Of a stretch of DNA of 64,000 nucleotides, positions 33,681 to 42,410 are shown in pieces. The position numbers and the translations under genes are program-made. Under the pieces are notes generated by a model, which worked only from the letters and a program-made list of their open reading frames with translations, was not told the origin of the DNA and did not search any database. Numbering within the stretch: position 1 is the first letter of the stretch; each line of letters opens with the position of its first letter. The stretch comes from Thermotogae bacterium (GTDB lineage: Bacteria; Thermotogota; Thermotogae; Petrotogales; Petrotogaceae): contig JACKPH010000003.1 in NCBI GenBank assembly GCA_024233675.1, positions 62,001 to 126,000 on the forward strand. The letters are read 5' to 3'.

Positions 33681-34757
33681 GTGGATTTACTTATATTCAA
33701 ACAGGGTGTTCAGAAGAAACTGAAAGACATAGAAGAAAAACTTGCTGATCCTGCGGTCACATCTGTTCCTGAAAATTTACAGAAATTAGGTTCCGAACAC
33801 AGCAGACTGAGCCTTTTAACCAATCTTTTTAATTTATATGAAAATCATATAGAAGAAAGAGATTTTATTTCACATATGGAAAATACAAAAGAAATAGATG
33901 AATCAGAATACATAGAATTAAGTACCGAAAATAATAAAAACATAGAAGAAACAGAATTCGAAATTCTTAAAGAACTTATTCCTCCTGATGACATGGATAA
34001 TAAAAATATAATAATAGAATTAAGAGCGGGTGCGGGCGGTGACGAGGCAGGTCTTTTCGCTTCGGAACTTATGAGAATGTATATAAGATATGCCGAAAGG
34101 AAAAACTGGAAATACGAAACGCTTGATCTTTCCGATAACGGTATAGGCGGCCTTAAAAATGCAACAATTAAAATAAAAGGTAAAGGTGCTTACGGCAGAC
34201 TTAAATATGAAATAGGTGTTCACAGGGTTCAGCGCGTTCCTCAGACAGAATCTTCGGGACGTATTCATACATCAACTGCTTCTGTTGCAGTTCTTCCCGA
34301 TGTTAACCCTGAAGATGTAAACATAGTTATAGATGAAAAAGATTTAAGAATAGATACATACCGTTCAGGAGGTGCAGGCGGTCAGCATGTTAATAAAACT
34401 GATTCCGCCGTACGTATAACTCATATTCCTTCCGGAATAGTTGTTGCATGTCAGAATGAAAGATCACAGCATCAGAACAAAGAAGTTGCAATGAATATTT
34501 TATATGCAAAACTCTATGATGCCGAAGTTGAAAAGAAAAGTAGTCAGCTTACAAATGAAAGACGTTCTCAGATAGGTACAGGAGACCGTTCAGAAAAAAT
34601 AAGAACGTATAATTTTCCGCAGAACAGAATAACGGATCACAGAATAGGCTTTACAACTCACAGAATAAACGAAGTAATGGACGGGGATATTGACGAATTA
34701 CTTGATAAACTTATAGAATGTGATTTAAGTGCAAAACTTGAAAATCTAAAAATTTAA
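33681..34757 (+). CDS. prfA: Peptide chain release factor 1
   Basis: 358 residues, standard. The catalytic GGQ is in SGGAGGQHVNKTDSAVRI (middle of the protein), and QRVPQTESSGRIHTS marks the stop-codon recognition region of RF1. It has no frameshift site of the kind found in prfB. The start is GTG at 33681 with CGGAGGTG upstream. hemK/prmC, a usual partner, does not follow; a small membrane protein and thrS do. Confidence 0.95.
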   Translation: MDLLIFKQGVQKKLKDIEEKLADPAVTSVPENLQKLGSEHSRLSLLTNLFNLYENHIEERDFISHMENTKEIDESEYIELSTENNKNIEETEFEILKELIPPDDMDNKNIIIELRAGAGGDEAGLFASELMRMYIRYAERKNWKYETLDLSDNGIGGLKNATIKIKGKGAYGRLKYEIGVHRVQRVPQTESSGRIHTSTASVAVLPDVNPEDVNIVIDEKDLRIDTYRSGGAGGQHVNKTDSAVRITHIPSGIVVACQNERSQHQNKEVAMNILYAKLYDAEVEKKSSQLTNERRSQIGTGDRSEKIRTYNFPQNRITDHRIGFTTHRINEVMDGDIDELLDKLIECDLSAKLENLKI

Positions 34758-34775
34758 ATAAGTGTGGTGAAACAG

Positions 34776-35222
34776 ATGTTTACTACAATGAATAATATTT
34801 TCGGAATAATAAGTATGGTTTCTGTACTTTCTCTTATAAAAAACACAATAAATCCCGGTCAGATAAGTTTACTGACAACATCACTTTTTTTTATAAGTCA
34901 GTTTGTGTTTGTTATAACTCTTTATATGTTTGAGTCAGAAATGAAAAAAGATAAAGATGAAAAAGCAAATATGTATTTTATTTTTTCTTCTCTTTACTCT
35001 GCCGCATTTATAATGTTTATACACAATATAGAACTAAATTTTTTTATAACTCCGGTCATAATTTTTCTTTATATTTATTTTAATTCTGTCATAATATACA
35101 ATACACTTAAAATAAATTACAAAGAAATTAAATTTACCGATGTTTTTTTAAAATCTCTGTACATGTCTGCATTTAATTTATTCCAAATTGAAGATGAAAA
35201 TAAAAATTTCTACGAGAGGTGA
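34776..35222 (+). CDS. Small four-helix membrane protein, unknown
   Basis: 148 residues from the ATG at 34776, which has GTGGTGA about 7 nt upstream. Four hydrophobic segments are visible (about residues 5-22, 31-48, 68-85 and 89-110), then a short cytoplasmic tail. No family recognised. It lies 18 nt after prfA and reaches into the thrS leader, so it is expressed with these two translation genes. Confidence 0.65.
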   Translation: MFTTMNNIFGIISMVSVLSLIKNTINPGQISLLTTSLFFISQFVFVITLYMFESEMKKDKDEKANMYFIFSSLYSAAFIMFIHNIELNFFITPVIIFLYIYFNSVIIYNTLKINYKEIKFTDVFLKSLYMSAFNLFQIEDENKNFYER

Positions 35223-35227
35223 ATATT

Positions 35228-37150
35228 ATGCTTAAAGTTACTCTTCCGGACGGCAGTATAAAAGAAGTAGACAACGGATACAAAGTATCGGAAATAGCAA
35301 AAGATATTTCTGAAGGTTTATTCAGAAATTCTATAGCAGCAATAATTAACGGTGAATTAAAAGACTTAGATACACCTATTACAAAAGATTCAACAGTAAA
35401 AATTATTACTCTTAAAGATCCTGAATCTCCTGTTATTTACAGACATACCATGGCCCATATAATGGCACAGGCAGTAATGAGAATTTACGGAAAAGATAAT
35501 GTGAAATTCGCAATAGGTCCTGTTATTGAAAATGGTTTTTATTATGATTTTGATTTAGGAGATACAAAACTTTCAGAAGAAGATTTTAAAAATATAGAAG
35601 AAGAAATGAAAAAAATTATAAAAGAAAATATAAAAATTGAAAAATCAGAACTTACCAAGGAAGAGGCTTTAAAATTATTTAAAGATCAGCCTTATAAAGT
35701 TGATCTTATAAATGATATTGAAGATGATCATGTATCTGTATACACACAGGGTGATTTTTATGATTTATGTCGTGGTCCTCATCTGCCTTCAACAGGAATG
35801 GTTAAACAATTTAAACTTCTTTCTGTTTCAGGCGCATACTGGAGAGGTAATGAAAATAATAAAATGCTTCAGAGAATATATGCAACTGCTTTTGATAAAA
35901 AAGATAAACTCGATGATTATATAAACATGCTTGAAGAAGCAAGAAAAAGAGATCACAGAAAATTAGGCCCACAGCTCGGCTTATTTCTTATTGATACAGA
36001 TGTTGCTCCAGGTATGCCTTTCTTTCTTCCGAGAGGAACAGAAGTTCTTAACGAACTCAAAAAATTCTCAAGAGAAATTCATAAAAAATACAGATATAAC
36101 GAAGTAGAATCACCTCAGATAATGAATGTAAGTTTATGGCATCAGTCAGGACATTGGGATCATTATCAGGAAAATATGTATTTTACAGAAAAAGAAGACG
36201 TCGAAATGGCTGTAAAACCAATGAACTGCCCGGGTCACATAATAATGTTCAAATCAAATGTTGTAAGTTACAGAGATCTTCCGATAAGAATGTTTGAATT
36301 CGGTAAAGTTCATAGATTTGAAAGAAGCGGTGTTCTTCACGGACTTTTCAGAGTTAGGGTTTTCACACAGGATGACGCACATATTTTCTGTACAAAAGAT
36401 CAGGTAGAAACAGAAATTTTAAGTATAATGTCTCTTATAAATGAATTATATTCTACTTTCGGTTTTAAATACGAAGCATTCTTATCAACAATGCCGGAAG
36501 ATCATATGGGAGATGTAAAAACATGGGATATTGCAACCGGAGCTTTAAAAAGAGCTCTTGAAGATTCAGAAACACCTTATACTGTAAATGAAGGCGACGG
36601 TGCATTTTACGGTCCTAAAATAGATTTTATAGTTACCGATTCTTTGGGCAGAAAATGGCAGTGTGCAACTATACAGCTTGATTTCCAGATGCCGGAAAGA
36701 TTTGATATAAATTATGTTGATAACAACAATGAACTTTTAAGACCTGTTATGCTTCACAGAGCAGTATTCGGTTCTATAGAAAGATTTTTCGGAATACTTA
36801 TAGAAAATTTTGCCGGAGCATTTCCTACATGGATGATGCCTGAACAGGTTTCTGTTATAGCAGTTTCGGAAAAATATAATGAATCAGCTTCATTATTTGC
36901 TCAGAAACTTGAAAAAGAAGGGTTAAAAGTAAGTCTTAATATAACAAATTCAACAGTAGGGTACAAAATAAGAGAAGAACAGATGAAAAAAGTTCCTTAC
37001 ATGATTGTTTTCGGAGAAAAAGAATCAGAAAGCGATATAATAACAGTAAGAACAAGGAACGGAAATACCGCTGAAAATATTCTTCTTAAAGATTTTATCG
37101 ATACAGTAAAAAAAGAAATTGCAGAAAGAACTATAGAACTTTCTTACTAA
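35228..37150 (+). CDS. thrS: Threonyl-tRNA synthetase
   Basis: 640 residues from the ATG at 35228 (SD GAGAGGTGA). Domains in order: TGS (LKVTLPDGSIKEV, 1-62), the HxxxH editing domain (HTMAHIMAQ, about 75-220), the class II catalytic core with MNCPGH and its zinc-ligand Cys, motif 2 FRVRVFTQDDAH, motif 3, and an anticodon-binding C-terminus. It charges tRNA-Thr; one tRNA-Thr gene lies at 7477. No T-box or other long leader precedes it, since the upstream gene overlaps the leader. Confidence 0.97.
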   Translation: MLKVTLPDGSIKEVDNGYKVSEIAKDISEGLFRNSIAAIINGELKDLDTPITKDSTVKIITLKDPESPVIYRHTMAHIMAQAVMRIYGKDNVKFAIGPVIENGFYYDFDLGDTKLSEEDFKNIEEEMKKIIKENIKIEKSELTKEEALKLFKDQPYKVDLINDIEDDHVSVYTQGDFYDLCRGPHLPSTGMVKQFKLLSVSGAYWRGNENNKMLQRIYATAFDKKDKLDDYINMLEEARKRDHRKLGPQLGLFLIDTDVAPGMPFFLPRGTEVLNELKKFSREIHKKYRYNEVESPQIMNVSLWHQSGHWDHYQENMYFTEKEDVEMAVKPMNCPGHIIMFKSNVVSYRDLPIRMFEFGKVHRFERSGVLHGLFRVRVFTQDDAHIFCTKDQVETEILSIMSLINELYSTFGFKYEAFLSTMPEDHMGDVKTWDIATGALKRALEDSETPYTVNEGDGAFYGPKIDFIVTDSLGRKWQCATIQLDFQMPERFDINYVDNNNELLRPVMLHRAVFGSIERFFGILIENFAGAFPTWMMPEQVSVIAVSEKYNESASLFAQKLEKEGLKVSLNITNSTVGYKIREEQMKKVPYMIVFGEKESESDIITVRTRNGNTAENILLKDFIDTVKKEIAERTIELSY

Positions 37151-37177
37151 AAAAACCGGCATGGCCGGTTTTTTTAT
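37149..37177. terminator. Terminator between thrS and the YjbR gene
   Basis: The stem AAAAAAACCGGC/GCCGGTTTTTTT with a 3-nt loop carries T runs in both directions. It overlaps the stop codons of both convergent genes. Confidence 0.9.
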
Positions 37178-37536
37178 TTCAAATTATTTATTTCTTCCTG
37201 AACTTTTTTTGTAAGACTTTTAAAAACAAGTTCATATGACATATCTATCATTTCCATAAGTAATTCATCCGGAACATTCCCATCCTCATAAACAGAATTC
37301 CAGTGCTGTTTATTCATATAATATCCCGGAATTATATCTTTATATTCATCACGCATGATCTGACCGAAAACAGGTTCGCATTTTAACGTAAATATAGGTT
37401 TACCGTATTTATCCCCGCCGCACATAAGAAACATTTTCCCACCGATCATATAACGCCAGGCACTCCATTCTTCTTTATAATCCTTAACAGCACCCTTTTT
37501 TGAAAGACAGTAATCATCAAGCCATTCATAATTCAT
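37174..37536 (-). CDS. MmcQ/YjbR family protein
   Basis: 120 residues with the YjbR fold pattern: an N-terminal helix and GAVKDYKEEWSAWRYMIGGKMF, then IFTLKCEP, PGYYMNKQHWNSV and a C-terminal helix beginning ELLMEMIDMSYELV. The family is a double-wing, possibly DNA-binding fold with unknown function. It stands alone, downstream of the RNase P RNA terminator, with AGAGGTG as SD. Convergent with thrS. Confidence 0.88.
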   Translation of the reverse strand: MNYEWLDDYCLSKKGAVKDYKEEWSAWRYMIGGKMFLMCGGDKYGKPIFTLKCEPVFGQIMRDEYKDIIPGYYMNKQHWNSVYEDGNVPDELLMEMIDMSYELVFKSLTKKVQEEINNLK

Positions 37537-37579
37537 TTTACACCTCTTAAAAACAGTATACTAAATTATAACATATTTT

Positions 37580-37615
37580 TAAAAAAAACAAAAGACTCCC
37601 GAAAGAGTCTTTTGT
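37580..37615 (-). terminator. Intrinsic terminator of the RNase P RNA gene
   Basis: Minus strand: an 11-bp stem ACAAAAGACTC/GAGTCTTTTGT with a 6-nt loop, followed by at least seven T residues. It begins directly after the 3' end of the RNA. Confidence 0.9.
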
Positions 37616-37923
37616 AAGTAAAGAATAAGCCAGATTCTGTTTATAACGGTCATCTATCTAAGCGACCTACCTGACAGAGGAAAATAAATTTTCTGACGGG
37701 CCGTCTTACCCTGTCTGTCTGGTCTTGCTCCGGATGGGGGTTGCCAGGCTGTCAGGTTACCCTGACACCGGTGAGCTCTTACCTCGCCTTTCCACCCTTG
37801 CCTTGTTAAGGCGGTTTTCGTTTCTATGACCCTTACCGTGAATCACTTCACCCTGTGTTTAAACAGGCACCCTGCCCTTGGAGTCTGGACTTTCCTCGGT
37901 TATTATACCGCGACCGTTTACTT
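37616..37923 (-). ncRNA. rnpB: RNase P RNA (bacterial type A)
   Basis: About 308 nt. Conserved core elements appear in order on the minus strand: GAGGAAAGTCCAGACTCC (5' P4 side), AGGGTGAAGTG, GAGGTAAGAGCTCACC, GGCAACCCC with CCGGAGCAAGACCAGACAG, and finally ACAGAATCTGGCTTAT (3' P4 side). P1 forms between AAGTAAA (5' end) and TTTACTT (3' end), which sets the limits. It is the catalytic subunit for tRNA 5' maturation. The 5' end touches the stop codon of the upstream radical SAM gene, so its promoter must lie inside that gene or further upstream. Confidence 0.97.
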
Positions 37924-38837
37924 TACTTATTTATATAATTAAATTTTTTACCCTGATATGTTTCTTCTTCTTCCATTTTTTTCTCTATCATGCTCTGTAT
38001 TTTCTGCTTTGTCATTCCCCAGTTTCCGAAAAGTGTTCCTTTCTGAGGCGGCTCTGCAACCATTCTGTGTATTACAATATCAGGATCAAGATATTCGAGA
38101 AATTTAACTGTTCTTTCAAGATATTCTTCCAGAGTTATCGGTTCTATTTCACCTTTTTTGTACATATCAGCAAGTTTTGTATTTTCTGCTATATAAAGGG
38201 AATGCAACTTTACACCCTGTACTCCGAGTACAGAAGAAATTTTTGCCATCTCTATTACATCTTCAAGTGTATCTGTAGGGAAATCAACTATAAAATGAAG
38301 AATAATCTCAAGATCTCTTTTTTTAGCCCTTTCAACTGCATCTATTACTTCCGCAAGTCCATGTCCTCTGTTCATAAACTTTAAAGTATTCGGATTAGTC
38401 GATTCGACACCGAATTCTATAAAAACATCAAGATTTTTTTTAAACTCAGCTATAACATCAAGTACTTCATCAGGTACACAGTCAGGTCTTGTTGATATAT
38501 CAAGAATTTTTACTCTCGGATCATCTGTTAGCTGTGAATAAACATTTCTGAGTGCATTAGGTGAAGCATAAGTATTTGTATTAGACTGAAAATAAGCCAT
38601 AAAATAATTGAATCTTTTTTTATATCTTTTTTCAACCATTGTATTAAACTGTTCTTTTACACTTCCTTCAGGATTAAAAGATGCAAAGGAACTTCCTGTG
38701 GAATCACAGTATATACATCCTCCTGTACCTTTAAGACCTGTTTTGTTTGGACAGGTAAATCCGGCATTGATTCCGACACGCTGAACTTTTTCTCCGTATC
38801 TTTTTATTAAATAGTCACTTAATCTATTGTAAAGCAA
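37923..38837 (-). CDS. YhcC-type radical SAM protein (TIGR01212-like)
   Basis: About 304 residues. The cluster ligands are arranged as in YhcC, with a long first gap: GFTCPNKTG, then GCIYCD. Further motifs: ILDISTRPDCVP and FGVESTNPNTLKFMNRGH. The family's reaction is unknown. The start is probably TTG at 38837, 8 nt after AGGTGAT; a GTG at 38846 is the alternative but overlaps that SD. The gene begins just after the secreted protein's stop (38843) and runs into rnpB. Confidence 0.9.
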   Translation of the reverse strand: MLYNRLSDYLIKRYGEKVQRVGINAGFTCPNKTGLKGTGGCIYCDSTGSSFASFNPEGSVKEQFNTMVEKRYKKRFNYFMAYFQSNTNTYASPNALRNVYSQLTDDPRVKILDISTRPDCVPDEVLDVIAEFKKNLDVFIEFGVESTNPNTLKFMNRGHGLAEVIDAVERAKKRDLEIILHFIVDFPTDTLEDVIEMAKISSVLGVQGVKLHSLYIAENTKLADMYKKGEIEPITLEEYLERTVKFLEYLDPDIVIHRMVAEPPQKGTLFGNWGMTKQKIQSMIEKKMEEEETYQGKKFNYINK

Positions 38838-38842
38838 TAAAA

Positions 38843-39328
38843 TCACCTATATTTATTCAGTTTGAATTTAAGATCATCAACTCCTGATTTTTCTGTTCCT
38901 GTTACAAAGGATATAATCATTTCATTGGTATTAAACCATGAATTTATTACTTTATAATCGTAAACTGTGTTAAATCTTCCGTAAATGTACGGTATTGCTG
39001 AAACAGCGCTTTCAAAACCTGATCCGTAAAAATTAACAAAATCATACCAGAATTCCATAAGTTTTGTTGCATTTTTATAGCGAAGCATATGAATCTCATA
39101 ATTTTCATTATTTTTATCAAGTTTTATAAAAAGATGAGGTATTTCTTTATCAATTTCAGTTTCAAGAATAGTACCCCCTTCGGAAATTTCTCTCTGTGTT
39201 ATATTATATCCCGGAGGTAAAAAATCTATATAGTCATTTAAATTAACTGCAAAACTACTTACCGAGATTATTGCTGTAATTATAAAAATCAGCTTCAATT
39301 TTATCACAGTATTTACCGAATTTTTCAT
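38843..39328 (-). CDS. Small secreted protein, unknown; signal peptide nested in mtaD
   Basis: 161 residues with a signal peptide of about 27 residues (hydrophobic core LKLIFIITAIISVSSFA). The mature part has aromatic residues and a WYDFVNFYGSGFESAV stretch; no family recognised. The ATG at 39328 is supported by a perfect GGAGG 7-8 nt upstream, although this lies within the deaminase gene. The first 74 nt therefore overlap the mtaD 3' end in another frame. It is probably exported to the periplasm. Confidence 0.75.
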   Translation of the reverse strand: MKNSVNTVIKLKLIFIITAIISVSSFAVNLNDYIDFLPPGYNITQREISEGGTILETEIDKEIPHLFIKLDKNNENYEIHMLRYKNATKLMEFWYDFVNFYGSGFESAVSAIPYIYGRFNTVYDYKVINSWFNTNEMIISFVTGTEKSGVDDLKFKLNKYR

Positions 39329-40556
39329 ATATATCCTCCTTATTTATTCCCGGGAATTTTCTGTCAAAATAAACCCATTTCCCGTTAATCATTGTAGCAT
39401 AAAGACTTTTTTTAGGTATATTATAAACAAGATGGGATTTAAATTTTACTGTATTATTGGGAAGCCATTCCTCATCATTAAGATCAAAAACAACAAGATC
39501 AGCCATATAACCTTCCCTAATTTCGCCGATTTTTTCGTTAAGTGCATGTGCTCCGTTTTCCCAACACATTTTAAGTATTTCTTCCTTTTTTATTTTTTCC
39601 GGACCTATTGTATTTTTCTGAAGCATAGATGCCATATGAGCTTCTTTAAGTATATTAAGAGAATTGTTACTTCCGGCTCCGTCTGTTCCGAGAGTTACAT
39701 TTATACCGCTGTCAATAAATTTTTTAATGGGTGCCGTTCCGCTTCCGAGCTTCATGTTACTTGAAGGATTGTGTGCAACAGTAACATTATTCCTTTTAAG
39801 TATTTTTATATCCTCATCATCAGCGTGTACACAGTGTGCTGCAATAACATTATGACTAAGAAATCCTGTTTCTTCAAGGTCAGAAAGTTTATAACTTTCT
39901 TTTTCCCATAAACCTTCATATATATGTATCTGATTAATACTTTCTTTATAATCATTAATAATTTCACTGAGTTCCCTAAACTTTTCCATAGGAACAGTAT
40001 AAGGAGCATGAGGTCCGAAACCTATTTTTATTCTTCCGTCATAATTATTGTATTTTTTATATGTTTCAATATTTTCATTTATTCTTCTTTCCCAACCTTC
40101 CTGTGTGTCATATGAAAGTCCTCTTGAAACATAAGCTCTTATACCTGTATCAGCTGCAGCTTTTGATATTGAATCAGTAAACATATACATATCAACCGAA
40201 GTAGTAATTCCGGAAGAAATCATTTCCATAAATCCTGTCATAGCACCGTAATATGCCATCTCATCATTTAAAAATTCTTCTCTCGGAAGCATATTATCAA
40301 AAAGCCATTCTTTTATTGTAGTATCATCGGAATTACCCCTGAAATATGTCATAACAGCATGACTGTGAGAATTTATAAAACCCGGGGTTATAAGTTTATT
40401 ATTAAGGTCGAAAATTTCATATCCGTTTTCATCAAAAAAATCATTTTCACCGGTTATTTTAATTATCTTACCGTCATTTACGGCAATATTATACTTTTTG
40501 GTTTCTGAATCAGATGACTTCATTACATAGGCATTTTTTAAAAAAATTTTTGACAA
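39255..40556 (-). CDS. mtaD: MtaD-type amidohydrolase (methylthioadenosine/S-adenosylhomocysteine deaminase)
   Basis: About 433 residues of the metal-dependent amidohydrolase superfamily. Metal ligands and catalytic residues: NSHSHAVM (HxH), GPHAPYTV, AAHCVHAD and LGTDGAGSNNSLN. These match MtaD enzymes that deaminate 5'-methylthioadenosine or S-adenosylhomocysteine; related cytosine or guanine deaminases are less likely. The start is TTG at 40556 with GGAGG 8 nt upstream; a GTG at 40565 overlaps the SD. It has its own -10 and sits downstream of the rho terminator. Confidence 0.87.
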   Translation of the reverse strand: MSKIFLKNAYVMKSSDSETKKYNIAVNDGKIIKITGENDFFDENGYEIFDLNNKLITPGFINSHSHAVMTYFRGNSDDTTIKEWLFDNMLPREEFLNDEMAYYGAMTGFMEMISSGITTSVDMYMFTDSISKAAADTGIRAYVSRGLSYDTQEGWERRINENIETYKKYNNYDGRIKIGFGPHAPYTVPMEKFRELSEIINDYKESINQIHIYEGLWEKESYKLSDLEETGFLSHNVIAAHCVHADDEDIKILKRNNVTVAHNPSSNMKLGSGTAPIKKFIDSGINVTLGTDGAGSNNSLNILKEAHMASMLQKNTIGPEKIKKEEILKMCWENGAHALNEKIGEIREGYMADLVVFDLNDEEWLPNNTVKFKSHLVYNIPKKSLYATMINGKWVYFDRKFPGINKEDIYEKFGKYCDKIEADFYNYSNNLGK

Positions 40557-40575
40557 TTTTTTCACCTCCTGTAAT

Positions 40576-40584
40576 ATTATACCA
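40576..40584 (-). promoter_or_regulatory. Extended -10 promoter of mtaD
   Basis: TGGTATAAT on the minus strand, 20 bp before the TTG start, so the leader is very short. The -35 region is poor. It lies just after the rho terminator, consistent with a fresh transcript. Confidence 0.6.
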
Positions 40585-40612
40585 TTAAGATTTAAACGCG
40601 TATATAAAACAA

Positions 40613-40666
40613 ACGGTTAATTTTTAACAAAAAAGATTTCTTCTTTTTTACTCAAAAATTAACCGT
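40613..40666 (-). terminator. Terminator after rho
   Basis: The outer stem ACGGTTAATTTTT/AAAAATTAACCGT encloses an A/T-rich inner hairpin (AAAAAAGA/TCTTTTTT type), followed on the minus strand by TTTGTTTTAT. Confidence 0.8.
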
Positions 40667-40672
40667 AATTAC

Positions 40673-41965
40673 TTATATTTTCTGGGATTCTATTGCAGAT
40701 ATAAGATCAGCATTTGTTTTATATTTTCTCATAAGATTCATAACAAATTCAAGTGTTTCTTTATTGTTGAAATCAGAAATAACTCTTCTGAAAACAAAAA
40801 GATTCTTAAGAACATCATCTTTAATAAGAAGTTCTTCTTTTCTTGTACCGGAAGCTTTTACATTTATCGCAGGAAAAATTCTTTCTTCCGCAATATCTCT
40901 TGAAAGGACAAGCTCCATATTACCTGTTCCCTTAAATTCTTCAAAGATAACCTCATCCATTTTTGATCCGGTTTCTACAAGAGCTGTTGCTATTATTGTA
41001 AGACTTCCGCCTTCCCTGATTTTTCTTGCAGCTCCGAAAAATTTTTTCGGAAATGTAAGTGCAGCAGGATCAACACCTCCGCTCAGAAGTTTTCCGCTTG
41101 AAGGTACAAAAAGATTAAAAGCTCTTGAAAATCTTGTTATACTATCCATAAGTATAACTACATCATGGCCGAATTCAACAAGTTTTTTTACATGGTTGAG
41201 AGTCATTTCGGCAACCTTTATCTGATTTTTCGGATCCATATCGAAAGGAGCCGCTATTATATTTGCATTAACTGTATCTTTTATATCTGTTACTTCTTCT
41301 GGTCTTTCATCTATAAGAAGTATATATCTTTTAGTTTCGGGATAATTTTCCGCTATAGCATTTGCTATATCTTTAAGAAGTGTTGTTTTTCCGGCTTTAG
41401 GAGGAGCAACTATAAGTCCTCTCTGACCATACCCTATAGGTGAAAATAAATTTATAATTCTGCAGCTAACTGTAGGAATTTTTGTTTCAAGATCAATTAA
41501 TTTATCAGGATATTCAGGTGTAAGATTTTCAAATGATACCCTGTCTTTAGAAGATTCGGGATCTCTGTAATTAACGGCCTCTACTCTTAACAATGCAAAA
41601 AATTTTTCACCGTCTTTAGGTGCTCTTACCTGTCCTGTTATCAGATCGCCTGTATACAAATTAAATCTTTTTATCTGAGACATGGAAACATAAACATCAT
41701 CCTGTCCCTGAAGTAATGAATTATCAGTATTTCTTAGGAAGCCGTAACCGTCGGGAAGTATTTCAAGAATTCCTTCATAAAGAAAGTAGCCAATTGATTC
41801 GGTTTGTTTTCTGAGGATAGAAAATTTAAGTTCGTGTTCCGGCATTTTGGAATATCCGGTTATTTCAAGTTCTCTTGCTAATGCATAAAGCTGTCTTTTA
41901 GGCATATCGTTAAGCATTTTCATACTTATATCAACAGCTTTTATTTTATCTTTATTTACACTCAA
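40673..41965 (-). CDS. rho: Transcription termination factor Rho
   Basis: About 430 residues. The N-terminal Rho RNA-binding domain (about 15-120) contains GYGFLR, and the RecA-like ATPase has Walker A APPKAGKTTLLK, then LIDERPEEVTDI and LMDSITRFSRAFN. No large insertion is present. The TTG at 41965 is taken as start, 8 nt after GGAGG; a GTG at 41974 is less likely. It follows rplQ after about 60 nt with a terminator between; rho at the end of the alpha operon is also the arrangement in Thermotoga. Confidence 0.96.
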   Translation of the reverse strand: MSVNKDKIKAVDISMKMLNDMPKRQLYALARELEITGYSKMPEHELKFSILRKQTESIGYFLYEGILEILPDGYGFLRNTDNSLLQGQDDVYVSMSQIKRFNLYTGDLITGQVRAPKDGEKFFALLRVEAVNYRDPESSKDRVSFENLTPEYPDKLIDLETKIPTVSCRIINLFSPIGYGQRGLIVAPPKAGKTTLLKDIANAIAENYPETKRYILLIDERPEEVTDIKDTVNANIIAAPFDMDPKNQIKVAEMTLNHVKKLVEFGHDVVILMDSITRFSRAFNLFVPSSGKLLSGGVDPAALTFPKKFFGAARKIREGGSLTIIATALVETGSKMDEVIFEEFKGTGNMELVLSRDIAEERIFPAINVKASGTRKEELLIKDDVLKNLFVFRRVISDFNNKETLEFVMNLMRKYKTNADLISAIESQKI

Positions 41966-41990
41966 AAATAGCACCTCCTGCTATCGGAGT

Positions 41991-42026
41991 TTAAAATAAA
42001 TGTGGGGAAATACCCCACATTTATTA
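41991..42026 (-). terminator. Terminator of the ribosomal supercluster, after rplQ
   Basis: A 13-bp stem AATAAATGTGGGG/CCCCACATTTATT with a 5-nt loop overlaps the rplQ stop codon and is followed by TTAAAC on the minus strand. The T tract is short, so some read-through into rho is likely. Confidence 0.8.
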
Positions 42027-42410
42027 TTTTTCTTCTGGTAAAAGCTGCAATATAGATAGTTCAGAAGCATCTCCTCTTCTGAAACCTATTTTTAAAATTC
42101 TTGTGTATCCACCGTTTCTTGTTGCATATCTCGGACCTATTTCATTAACTATTTTCTGAACTAATTTTCTGTCGTTAAAATATTTGTTTATTTCTCTGCT
42201 TAAAGCCATTTTTCTTTCAGGAACATCTGTAGATGAGGCTTCTTTAGCTTTTGTAATTATTTTTTCAACTAAAGGTCTTACTGTTTTTGCTTTTGCTGTT
42301 GTAGTTATTATACTTTCCTCTTCAAAAACACTTCTTGCAAGATTACTCAGTAAGGCATTTCTGTGTTTTGCATATCTATTAAGCTTATTTGTCTTAACTC
42401 TATGTCTCAT
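42024..42410 (-). CDS. rplQ: 50S ribosomal protein L17
   Basis: 128 residues. The start MRHRVKTNKLNRYAKHRNALLSNLA and RPLVEKIITKAK are typical, with the C-terminal GFRRGDASELSILQLL. The start overlaps the rpoA stop by one base (TAATG), so translation is coupled. It is the last gene of the alpha part of the cluster. Confidence 0.97.
   Translation of the reverse strand: MRHRVKTNKLNRYAKHRNALLSNLARSVFEEESIITTTAKAKTVRPLVEKIITKAKEASSTDVPERKMALSREINKYFNDRKLVQKIVNEIGPRYATRNGGYTRILKIGFRRGDASELSILQLLPEEK

Noticed and set aside
37878..38384. 168-codon plus-strand frame opposite the radical SAM gene and rnpB
   Set aside because: Low-complexity Phe/Tyr/Cys-rich shadow; it overlaps a structural RNA.
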